The notes under the pieces are model-generated. The model was not told where the DNA came from, ran no database searches, and saw only the letters and a list, made by a program, of their open reading frames with translations. 64,000 nt of DNA, taken from an uncultured beta proteobacterium (GTDB taxonomy: Bacteria; Pseudomonadota; Gammaproteobacteria; Burkholderiales; SG8-39). Positions 53,425 to 60,934 of this stretch are shown here, one piece after another. The stretch lies in assembly GCA_902826155.1 (NCBI GenBank), contig CADEDU010000009.1:70205-134204 (forward strand), written 5' to 3'. Positions within the stretch are counted from its first letter, which is position 1. Every line of letters begins with the position of its first letter. A program made the translations under genes and the position numbers.

Positions 53425-54761
53425 CCGCGCGACACGCGAAACGGATCAGCGTTGTTTGCCGCGTCGTAGACGACGCTTCCGCGTACCAGCGTGGCGCGCA
53501 CCTGACCGCGCAAGGTGCCGCTGAACGGGGAATAGCGTGCCTTGGTCTGGAACCGCGACGGATCGACCGGCCACGGCGCTTTGGGATCAACGAGCACGAG
53601 ATCCGCATCGGCGCCCACGCCGATTGCACCTTTGCGCGGATGCAGTCCGAAGATGCGGGCCGGCTTCTCGCATGCGACCGCGGCGAGTTCGGGCAGGCTC
53701 ATCTCGCCTCGATGCACCGCCGCGAGGAGCGAAGGCAGGAAGGTTTCGAGGCCAGGCGTGCCCGGCGGACAGCTCCACACGTCGCCAGCGGCGGCATCCT
53801 TCTCGGTGAGCAGATGCGGCGCGTGGTCGGTGCAGACGATATCGATCGCGCCTGAGGCCAGTGCTGCACGCAGTGCCGCGGTGTCGGCGGGCGTGCGCAG
53901 CGGCGGGCCCATCACGGCGCGCACGCCTTGCGCCTCAATCGCCGAGCGATCCAGATACAGGTGGTGCGGCGTCACCTCGATCGTGAGTTGCCCGGGCCGC
54001 AGCAACGGCTTGACGCGCTCGGCCAGGGCTACAGTTTGCGGGCAGCTCACCTGACGGATGTGGATCCGTGCGCCGGTTGCCATTGCGGTAGTAAACAATC
54101 GACTCGCGCCGACCAGTTCGGTTTCGTACGGAAAGGCATCGGCGAAGGCGAGCGGGTCCTTGCGTCCTTGCGCTTGAAGGCGCTCCCGGGCGGCCGCGCC
54201 GATCTCGGCGTCGGCGGTGTAGACCGTGGCGATCGAGCCGGCGCGTGCGACTGCCGCGAGAATCGCAAGCAGCGTCGCGTTCGATCGCACCGTGAGCGCA
54301 GGGGACGAGCCGCCGAGCGCCAGATCGATCGAGATGGCGCCTTCGCGCACGAGTGCGTCGAGCTGATCGAGGTTGTCCTCGGTGGCCGCGGCGGTGATGC
54401 CGAAATCGACGATCGCGTTGTGCTCACCGATTCGGCGCACCGCGTTGAACGACTCGGGCGTAGTAATTGCCGGATTGGTATTGGGCTGCGCGACTACCGT
54501 CGTGATGCCGCTTGCCGCCGCGGCACGCGTGCCTGAGTAGAAATCTTCCTTGTGCGTGAAGCCCGGATCGCGCAGATGCACGTGCACGTCGACCAGGCCG
54601 GGGAGCACGACCAGTCCGGATGCATCGATGACGCTCGCTCCGGACGACGCTGTGAGATCACTGCCCAGCGACACGATCCGTCCGTCGCGAATGCCGATAT
54701 CGAGTGTCTGGACCGCGCCGTCGCACACGACGCGGCCACCCTTGACCACACACTCGCTCAT
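53394..54761 (-). CDS. Dihydroorotase-like cyclic amidohydrolase with altered metal site
   Basis: 455 aa; ATG 54761 overlaps the aminotransferase stop (ATGA). It has HVHLRDPG (H60, H62), TPHHLYLD (H266/H267) and CTDHAPH (D312) of class I dihydroorotases, with D146 at the site of the bridging residue. The position of the second-metal His, normally CHVST, reads RQVSC (Q237). The usual AHCED-type His is absent (YTADAE, around 182-185). It may be a mono-metal enzyme for another cyclic ureide or imide, or a regulatory pseudo-enzyme. Genomic context (aminotransferase, carbamoylase) favours a catabolic ureide. Confidence 0.78.
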   Translation of the reverse strand: MSECVVKGGRVVCDGAVQTLDIGIRDGRIVSLGSDLTASSGASVIDASGLVVLPGLVDVHVHLRDPGFTHKEDFYSGTRAAAASGITTVVAQPNTNPAITTPESFNAVRRIGEHNAIVDFGITAAATEDNLDQLDALVREGAISIDLALGGSSPALTVRSNATLLAILAAVARAGSIATVYTADAEIGAAARERLQAQGRKDPLAFADAFPYETELVGASRLFTTAMATGARIHIRQVSCPQTVALAERVKPLLRPGQLTIEVTPHHLYLDRSAIEAQGVRAVMGPPLRTPADTAALRAALASGAIDIVCTDHAPHLLTEKDAAAGDVWSCPPGTPGLETFLPSLLAAVHRGEMSLPELAAVACEKPARIFGLHPRKGAIGVGADADLVLVDPKAPWPVDPSRFQTKARYSPFSGTLRGQVRATLVRGSVVYDAANNADPFRVSRGYGRFVAASR

Positions 54762-55708
54762 GCCGCGGCCTTCGCTGCCGCCGCCGTGCCGTACACCGGC
54801 GTGAGCCAGTGCTCGTACTTCGACATTCGGCCGCGCACGACATCGTCGTAGAGCTTCTGCACCTTGCTGGTGATCGTGCCAGGCTCGCCGGTGCCGACTT
54901 GCATGCCGTCGACACTGATGATCGGCACGATCTCGGCCGCGGTGCCCGCGAGGAATACCTCGTCGGCGAGGTACAGCTCGGTGCGGTCGATCGGCGCTTC
55001 GGTCACAGGCGAGGCGAGTTCGTCGCGCAACAGCGTCATCACCGTGCTCCGTGTGATGCTCTCGAGAATGCTGGCGGTGGCCGGTGGGGTGACCACGCGG
55101 CCGTGGCGGACCATGAACAGACATGCCGTGGGCGCTTCGGCGACCTTGCCGTCGTGGCCGAGCAAAATCGCGGTGTCGTAGCCGTGCCGGCGTGCCTCGA
55201 TCAGAGCCATGCGGCTATTGAGATAGTTGGAGCCCGCCTTGATCCGCGGCGGCAAATCGACCTCGTTGATGCGCTTCCAGGTACTGATCCCGGCGCGGAT
55301 GCCCTTGCTCGAATCGAACGCGCGACCGCGCGGATTCACGATCACGAAATGACCCGACATGGTTTGCGAGGCGAACTCCGCGTCGCCACCCAGATAGAAG
55401 CCGTGCCGAAGCTGGATGTCGAAGCGATGATTGTTCGCACGTGCCACTTCGAGCATGTGCTCGCGCAGTTCGTCGTCGGGCCAGGGCGCGGGAATCCAGA
55501 TCATGCGTGCGGACTCGTGCAGCCGACGGTAGTGATCGGCACAGCGGAACACGAAGATCTCGTTGCGCTCCTCCGACCAGTAGCCGCGAAACCCCTCGAA
55601 CACGTTCAAGCCGTACTTGCCGGCCGGCGAATGGATCGGGAACACCGCTTCGTTGCTGGTCACGATGCGGCCGTCCATGCCGTAGTAGCGCTCTTCAGTG
55701 GTTGCCAT
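54758..55708 (-). CDS. Branched-chain amino acid aminotransferase-like (class IV PLP enzyme)
   Basis: 316 aa from ATG 55708. Class IV fold: GKYGLNVFEGFRGYW, the PLP Lys K157 in RIKAGSNYLNSRMAL, and VAEAPTACLFMV with LADEVFLAGTAAEIVP. It interconverts branched-chain or related amino acids with 2-oxo acids. Because it is coupled to the amidohydrolase and follows the racemase-fold gene by 32 bp, it may act on the amino acid released by the ureide pathway rather than serve only isoleucine/valine synthesis. Confidence 0.88.
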   Translation of the reverse strand: MATTEERYYGMDGRIVTSNEAVFPIHSPAGKYGLNVFEGFRGYWSEERNEIFVFRCADHYRRLHESARMIWIPAPWPDDELREHMLEVARANNHRFDIQLRHGFYLGGDAEFASQTMSGHFVIVNPRGRAFDSSKGIRAGISTWKRINEVDLPPRIKAGSNYLNSRMALIEARRHGYDTAILLGHDGKVAEAPTACLFMVRHGRVVTPPATASILESITRSTVMTLLRDELASPVTEAPIDRTELYLADEVFLAGTAAEIVPIISVDGMQVGTGEPGTITSKVQKLYDDVVRGRMSKYEHWLTPVYGTAAAAKAAA

Positions 55709-55740
55709 CGTTTGTCGTCCGTGTTGCTCGGTTCGAAATC

Positions 55741-56475
55741 TCAATTCGGTGGACCGCCGGCGTCTCGCAGCAGGCGGCCATGGCCGTCAATCGTGTCTGT
55801 CAGGCCACCGGCGCGCAGGCTGCCCCAGAGGATCGCCTGGTTGGTGCTGACCACCGGTTTGCCAAGATCGCGTTCGAGCCGGTCGAGCGCTTCGAACGTG
55901 CGAAAGTCGGTGGCGAGGATACAGGCACCGTCGGCGTTGGAAACATCGAGCTCGCGTACCAGGTCGTACGCGGCCTGCGGAGTGTAGGTGCCGACCGCGC
56001 GCACGTTGGAGACGCCCAGATGCCGTTCGGACACCACCTCGAATCCGTGCGCCTCGAAGTAGGGGCGGACCTTGGGCTGCAGGAGCACGGGGTAGGGCGT
56101 GGCGATCGCCACGCGGCGAACGCCCAGGCGCCGCAATCCATGCATCGTCAGCTGCGCGGCCGTCAGCACGCGTGCGTGGGTGAGGGCGCCCATCTCGTCG
56201 CGCAGCTTGTCCGACCACGCCACGCCCTTGACCAGCGCTGTGCCCATGCACGCGTACACCAGTACGCTCACGTCGGCCACCTCGAGCATGCGCACCGCGC
56301 GTTCGGTGGTCGATTCCATCGCGACGATGTTGCCCTCGGCCATTTCGCCGGTGCTGCCCTGCAGCTTGGTGGCGAGCAGCGCAACGCCTTCGGGCAGGCG
56401 CCGGTTCAGCTCTGGTTCGATTACCGCGTTGTTCGCGGGAGCGATGATGCCGATGCGCAGTCTGTCGCCGTACAT
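55741..56475 (-). CDS. Asp/Glu-racemase fold protein, maleate isomerase/arylmalonate decarboxylase-like
   Basis: 244 aa. The N terminus LRIGIIAPANNAVIEPEL is typical of maleate isomerase/AMDase/EutA-type proteins. The first active-site Cys is present (C76 in VYACMGTA), but the second position, normally SCTNLRT, reads ATDFRT with Ala at 188. A one-Cys arrangement is opposite to that of Bordetella AMDase, which keeps only the second Cys. It could be a decarboxylase, racemase partner or isomerase with changed stereochemistry. The next gene upstream is OCD-like, recalling EutA/EutC pairing in ectoine catabolism. Confidence 0.82.
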   Translation of the reverse strand: MYGDRLRIGIIAPANNAVIEPELNRRLPEGVALLATKLQGSTGEMAEGNIVAMESTTERAVRMLEVADVSVLVYACMGTALVKGVAWSDKLRDEMGALTHARVLTAAQLTMHGLRRLGVRRVAIATPYPVLLQPKVRPYFEAHGFEVVSERHLGVSNVRAVGTYTPQAAYDLVRELDVSNADGACILATDFRTFEALDRLERDLGKPVVSTNQAILWGSLRAGGLTDTIDGHGRLLRDAGGPPN

Positions 56476-56517
56476 GTCGGATCCAATTGCCCGGTATTTT
56501 CGAAGGGTGTCGCGGGT

Positions 56518-57522
56518 TCAGGAATCAATCAACGTCACCGGCGATCCTGCTCCGGTCTCCCGCGCACGCTCGACGATGATGCGCGCGGTGAGCACATCCT
56601 GCACCGCGAGGCCGGTCGAGAGGAAGGTCAGGATCTCGCGATCGTCGTTCCGCCCGGTGCTTACCCCGTTCAACACCGCGCCCAGTTCCGTCAGCGGCGG
56701 ATCAGCCGGCAAGCGACCTTCCTGCTGGGCGATGATGATCTCGCCGCACTCGGCGCTTACGGCCGAGCGGCTGTCGCAGAAGATGCGGCCGGCGGTCATC
56801 GTCTGTGTATCCAGCTCGCGCGTGGTGGGCGTGTTCGCGCCGATCGAGATCGCGAGCTGTCCGCTGCGCAGCGCGCGGCCGTCGTACAACGGCGCATGCG
56901 TGTCGGTGGCGCACAGGATGACATCGGACTCATGCACGACATCCTCAGGCGTGGTGCAAGCGCGCACCGCGGCCGACGATTGATTGGCGAGTGACTCGGT
57001 GAGGCGCGCCACGTGGGCAGGCGTGCGCGAGTAGAGCGCGATCGATTCGGGCGGATCGATCGCAAGAAACCCCTGTGCCGACATCGTCGCGAGCGCACCG
57101 CTGCCGATGATGCCCAGACGTCTCCATCCGCGCCGGCCGAGCGTGCGCGCTGCGACGATGGCGCCGGCGGCGGTACGCAGATTGGTGAGATACGTGCCGT
57201 CCATCAACGCGAGCGGCAGGCCGGTGATCGGATCGATCAGGATGTAGCTCCCGGTGACTCGCGGCAGGCCGACATCGGGATTGCTCGGGTAGTAGCCCAC
57301 GAGCTTCACGCCCAGTGCATTGGCCTCGTGGTCGGCCGCGGGCATGACCGCGAAGCGGCGGCCGTCGCGCAGCGGCAATCGCGTGCGATTGGGCGAATCG
57401 GCCAAGCCGACGCTGTAGTGGCGATAAGCGGATTCGCTCGCGCGCAGGGCATCGGGCCAGTCGATCAGGCCTTGCATTTGTCGATTGGAAAGCACCAAGA
57501 TGCTGTGTCTGTCCGCTGCCAT
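56518..57522 (-). CDS. Ornithine cyclodeaminase/mu-crystallin family protein (second copy)
   Basis: 334 aa from ATG 57522. Canonical motifs: VTGSYILID, LTNLRTAAGAIVAA, GIIGSGALATM and the late FLSTGLAVQDVLTA. It reads as a more typical OCD-family enzyme than the copy at 51545 and resembles EutC-type proteins. It is the first gene of the minus-strand set racemase-fold protein, aminotransferase, amidohydrolase. It is divergent from the M20 hydrolase gene with only 42 bp between the start codons, so both directions probably share regulation. Confidence 0.85.
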   Translation of the reverse strand: MAADRHSILVLSNRQMQGLIDWPDALRASESAYRHYSVGLADSPNRTRLPLRDGRRFAVMPAADHEANALGVKLVGYYPSNPDVGLPRVTGSYILIDPITGLPLALMDGTYLTNLRTAAGAIVAARTLGRRGWRRLGIIGSGALATMSAQGFLAIDPPESIALYSRTPAHVARLTESLANQSSAAVRACTTPEDVVHESDVILCATDTHAPLYDGRALRSGQLAISIGANTPTTRELDTQTMTAGRIFCDSRSAVSAECGEIIIAQQEGRLPADPPLTELGAVLNGVSTGRNDDREILTFLSTGLAVQDVLTARIIVERARETGAGSPVTLIDS

Positions 57523-57564
57523 GCCGATTTTGCCGTGTATCGCGCGGTCGATCCGGAACGCAAT

Positions 57565-58788
57565 ATGAACGAACACCAGCCTGCTGTCGACGGTTCACGC
57601 CTGCTCGCCGACCTTTACCGGCTGCGCGAATTCGGTACCTACAAGACCGGCGTGCATCGTCCAACCTACTCGGACGTCGACATCGCTTCGCGTCGTTGGC
57701 TGGCCGATCGCATGCGCGAGGCGGGGCTCGCTCCGCACATCGATGGCATCGGCAACGTGATCGGGCGTGCGCCGGGCGATGCGCGCAAGCTCCTCGTCGG
57801 CAGTCATCTCGAGACGCAGAATCACGCCGGCTGGCTCGACGGCGCGATGGGCGTCATGTACGGACTCGAACTCGCGCGCGTGCTGCCCGGTCACATCGAC
57901 GTGGTGGCGTGGGCAGACGAAGAAGGGCACTACGGCAGCTTCCTCGGTAGCCGATCATTCATCGGTGAGCTGTCCGAAGCAGACATCGACGCCTGCCGCA
58001 ATCGCTACGATGGCACGCCGTTGCGCGACGCATTGGAACGCTGCGGCTTTGCGGGCGTGGTGCGCACGCGAGTCGAGCCTGGTCGTCACGTTGGCTACCT
58101 CGAAGCGCATATCGAGCAGGGCGACGATCTCGAAGCGCGCAAACTGCGGATCGGCGTGGTGAGCAGCATCGTCGGCATCCATCAGTTCCGGATTCGCTTC
58201 GAGGGGCAGCAGAACCACGCCGGCACCACGCGCATGGACCGGCGGCGTGATGCGGGCGTGGCAGCGGTCCAGTTGGCCGCGGGGATTCACGCGCGCTTCC
58301 CGACGGTGGTCGCAGAGCGCACCGTGTGGACCGTCGGCCGCATGGCGTTCGAACCAGGCGCGCCGAGCGTCATCCCCGGCGCGGCGGAGATGTATTTCCA
58401 GTTCCGGGACGCGGACAGCGCAGTGCTGCAACGGCTCGAAGCGACATTGGAGGAGCTGGTTGCGAACGCCGCCACGGGGCCGTGCAAGGTGACACTCACC
58501 AATCTGTCTCGGTCGCGGCCGAGCATCATGGAGGCGCGCTTTCAGGATGCGATCGAGCGTGCGGCGCAGACCCATGCGAGCGGGTTGCATCAGCGCATGC
58601 CGAGCGGGGCAGGGCACGACGCGCAGATGCTGGCGCGCGTGATGCCGGCGGGCATGCTGTTCGTGCCCAGCATCGGCGGGGTGAGCCACCACTGGAGCGA
58701 GAACACGGCCGACGAAGACATCGTGCTGGGCTGCCGCGTGTTCGCCGATGCGGCGGCTGCGATCGTCAGCGGCGCACGAGCTGGCTGA
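57565..58788 (+). CDS. M20-family N-carbamoyl-amino acid hydrolase/allantoate amidohydrolase-like
   Basis: 407 aa. Metal and catalytic residues in order: H81 (GSHLET), D92 (GWLDGAMG), E119/E120 (ADEEG), the His of GYLEAHIEQG, the dimer His of QQNHAGTT and the late SHHWSE. The usual HxD after the first His is HLE (E83), a conservative change. It hydrolyses N-carbamoyl or ureido groups from amino acids. It is divergent from the OCD-type gene. Its 3' end overlaps the convergent permease gene by 23 bp. Confidence 0.88.
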   Translation: MNEHQPAVDGSRLLADLYRLREFGTYKTGVHRPTYSDVDIASRRWLADRMREAGLAPHIDGIGNVIGRAPGDARKLLVGSHLETQNHAGWLDGAMGVMYGLELARVLPGHIDVVAWADEEGHYGSFLGSRSFIGELSEADIDACRNRYDGTPLRDALERCGFAGVVRTRVEPGRHVGYLEAHIEQGDDLEARKLRIGVVSSIVGIHQFRIRFEGQQNHAGTTRMDRRRDAGVAAVQLAAGIHARFPTVVAERTVWTVGRMAFEPGAPSVIPGAAEMYFQFRDADSAVLQRLEATLEELVANAATGPCKVTLTNLSRSRPSIMEARFQDAIERAAQTHASGLHQRMPSGAGHDAQMLARVMPAGMLFVPSIGGVSHHWSENTADEDIVLGCRVFADAAAAIVSGARAG

Positions 58789-60001
58789 GGATCTGCGGGG
58801 CGACCACCAGCGCGCCGGCGAGCATGACCGCCGCAAGCCACCAACGGTTGCGCGTGCGTGCGCGTGAACGGACTTCGCGGTGCACGAACGCTTCGCCGAG
58901 GCGCATCTCGGTGTACCCACGCAGAAATCCAGAGATCTTGACCACCTGCTCGTCGTCCAGCGCAGCGCCCTCGGCGCGGCTTCGCACTTCGAGCGCGTTC
59001 AGCTCTTCGGCTTGCCGCCGATAGCGCTCGGCGTACTGTTCGGCCTCGCTCAGCATTACGCGTTCCTGCACGCTGAGGTAGGTCAATCGCACGCTCGGCG
59101 CGATGGCTTCGATCGCGTCAAGCACAGGATGGTCAGCGCGCGGAAACAGCGCAATCCATGCCGCCGAAATCGCGAGGATCAGCGCAAGCGTCGTCCCTGC
59201 CGTGCGCACCCAGCGCCAGCCGATGCCGCCACGCACGAGCCTGATCAACCCCACGATCGCGAGCGCGAGGCCGAAGCTGCATACCATCGTTGCGCCAGTC
59301 GGCAGATCGAGCAGGTACGAGGCCGCGAGTCCCGTCAGGCTGGCCGCGAGCCCTGCGGCCCAGCCGATCAGCAATTGACGCCCGAAGCGGTCGGCAAGAA
59401 TCACGCCGATCGCTGCCGGCATGATGAGAAACGAAAACACCAGCAGCACGCCCGCCAGTGCGACCGAGCTCGTCACCACCACACCGAGGCTGGCGAAGAA
59501 CAGCAGCTCCCAGCCCCAATGATCGCGCCTGCGAAAACGGGCAAGCCATGCGTAGCCGAAGCCGATCGCAGCGTAAAGCGGCACCAGCGCAAATACGTCC
59601 TGCGCCGAGACAGTGAGGATGTTGCCGGTGAGGATTTGCTTGATGTGCTCCGCACCCATCGGCGCCTTGTCGATCAGCACAAACGCGAGCGCGGCGCCCA
59701 CGACGTAGATCACGCCGATCAGCGCTTCCTGCGAGACGCGGCTCGACCAGGCGCGTGTCGCAGACAGCAGAGCGGCGCCAAGCAGGGTGAAACCGAGCGA
59801 ATACGCGTAGGCCGCGCTCGTCTGCGGCGGATAGCCGAGAATGAACGCCACCGTGGTGCCAAGGGCGGCAATCTGCGCGAGCGCCAAGTCACCGAAGATA
59901 CCGCCACGCGGGAGCACCTGCAACCCGAAGTACGTGTGCACGCCGATCAACACGAGCGCCGCGCAGGCGGGCAGCCAAAGCAGCTCGAGCGCTTCAGTCA
60001 C
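58766..60001 (-). CDS. Metal-type ABC permease (ABC-3/ZnuB fold) with C-terminal extension
   Basis: 411 aa from GTG 60001, longer than the usual ZnuB (about 260-280). Residues 1 to about 270 carry the seven to nine hydrophobic segments of ABC-3 permeases, with the IFGDLALAQIAALGTT region. The remaining roughly 130 residues form a hydrophilic, charge-rich stretch (YAERYRRQAEELNALEVRSR) and a final membrane segment (RWWLAAVMLAGALVVAPQIL). It starts 3 bp after the binding-protein stop. No ATPase gene adjoins. Confidence 0.82.
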   Translation of the reverse strand: MTEALELLWLPACAALVLIGVHTYFGLQVLPRGGIFGDLALAQIAALGTTVAFILGYPPQTSAAYAYSLGFTLLGAALLSATRAWSSRVSQEALIGVIYVVGAALAFVLIDKAPMGAEHIKQILTGNILTVSAQDVFALVPLYAAIGFGYAWLARFRRRDHWGWELLFFASLGVVVTSSVALAGVLLVFSFLIMPAAIGVILADRFGRQLLIGWAAGLAASLTGLAASYLLDLPTGATMVCSFGLALAIVGLIRLVRGGIGWRWVRTAGTTLALILAISAAWIALFPRADHPVLDAIEAIAPSVRLTYLSVQERVMLSEAEQYAERYRRQAEELNALEVRSRAEGAALDDEQVVKISGFLRGYTEMRLGEAFVHREVRSRARTRNRWWLAAVMLAGALVVAPQILSQLVRR

Positions 60002-60004
60002 GTG

Positions 60005-60934
60005 CTATTGCGCCGCGGCAACGAGCGCGGCGATGTTGCTCTCGATCAGCGCGAGATAGTCGGTCGCGGCCGGCGTGGCCTGGACCGAAGCAGCCAGGAC
60101 CGCGATCCTCGCGCCGGTGCGCTGCGCCAGGAAATCGGCGTCCTTGGGGGATTCGTGCGGCTGGCGCACGATGATGCGAGCGTTCTTCTCTCGCATGAGT
60201 TTGGTGAGCTGAGCGATGTGTGCCGGTGTCGGCGGGATACCTTCGCGCAGCTCGACGTACCCGATGAAATTCAAACGAAACCGCCGCGCGAGGTACGCCC
60301 AGGTGTTGTGGTAGGCGACCATCGGTTGACCACGTACGCCGGTCAGCCTGGCTTCCCAATCGGGCAGTCTGCGTTCGATCTCCTCGACCAGTTTGCGCCG
60401 ACGGGCCTGATACGCCTCCAGATGCGGGGCATCGATGCGGGCGAGCGCCTCGATCAGCGTGCCGGTGATCACCTCGACGTTGCGCGGATCGAGCCAGTAG
60501 TGCGGATTGCCTGCGCCGTGCGCGTGTCCGTCGGCGGGACCGACTCGGGTGCCGCGCACATCGAGCAGCGTGATCGACATCGAGGCGTCCACATGCCGCG
60601 GACCTCGCCGGCGCAGCTCCGGCCGTGCGCGCTCGAGCAGGCGATCGATCCACAAGTCGTAGTCCAGGCCCACGCGCACGATCAGATCGGCGTCTTTCAC
60701 GCGCGCGAGGTCCTGCGGCTTGGCCTGATAGGTCTCGGCGTTGATGTTGGGGGAGATCAGGTGCGAGACCGCCACGCGATCACCGCCGACGATCTCCGCC
60801 AGGTTGCGCAGCTCGGTCGTGGTCGTGACCACGTTGAGCGGTTGCGCGCCGGCTGGCCCCCACGCTGTGCAGAGTGCCAGCAGCGAAACGATGAGCCAGA
60901 CGCGGCGTGCCGCTACTTGCCCGGCATGTTCCAC
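60005..60934 (-). CDS. Divergent metal ABC transporter substrate-binding protein (ZnuA/TroA fold)
   Basis: 309 aa from GTG 60934, overlapping the 3' end of the acetamidase gene by 22 bp. The signal peptide ends near AGA-Q. The cluster A-I fold is clear (VVTTTTELRNLAEIVGGD, NPHYWLDP, VAYHNTWAYLARRF, GIPPTPAHI). Two of the four usual ligands are retained: His in NPHYW and His in AYHNT. The first-ligand motif, usually DPHxYE, reads NINAETYQ, and the final acidic ligand is not evident. The ligand may not be zinc or manganese. A His/Gly segment (GHAHGAGNPH) lies before the second ligand. Confidence 0.8.
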   Translation of the reverse strand: MEHAGQVAARRVWLIVSLLALCTAWGPAGAQPLNVVTTTTELRNLAEIVGGDRVAVSHLISPNINAETYQAKPQDLARVKDADLIVRVGLDYDLWIDRLLERARPELRRRGPRHVDASMSITLLDVRGTRVGPADGHAHGAGNPHYWLDPRNVEVITGTLIEALARIDAPHLEAYQARRRKLVEEIERRLPDWEARLTGVRGQPMVAYHNTWAYLARRFRLNFIGYVELREGIPPTPAHIAQLTKLMREKNARIIVRQPHESPKDADFLAQRTGARIAVLAASVQATPAATDYLALIESNIAALVAAAQ

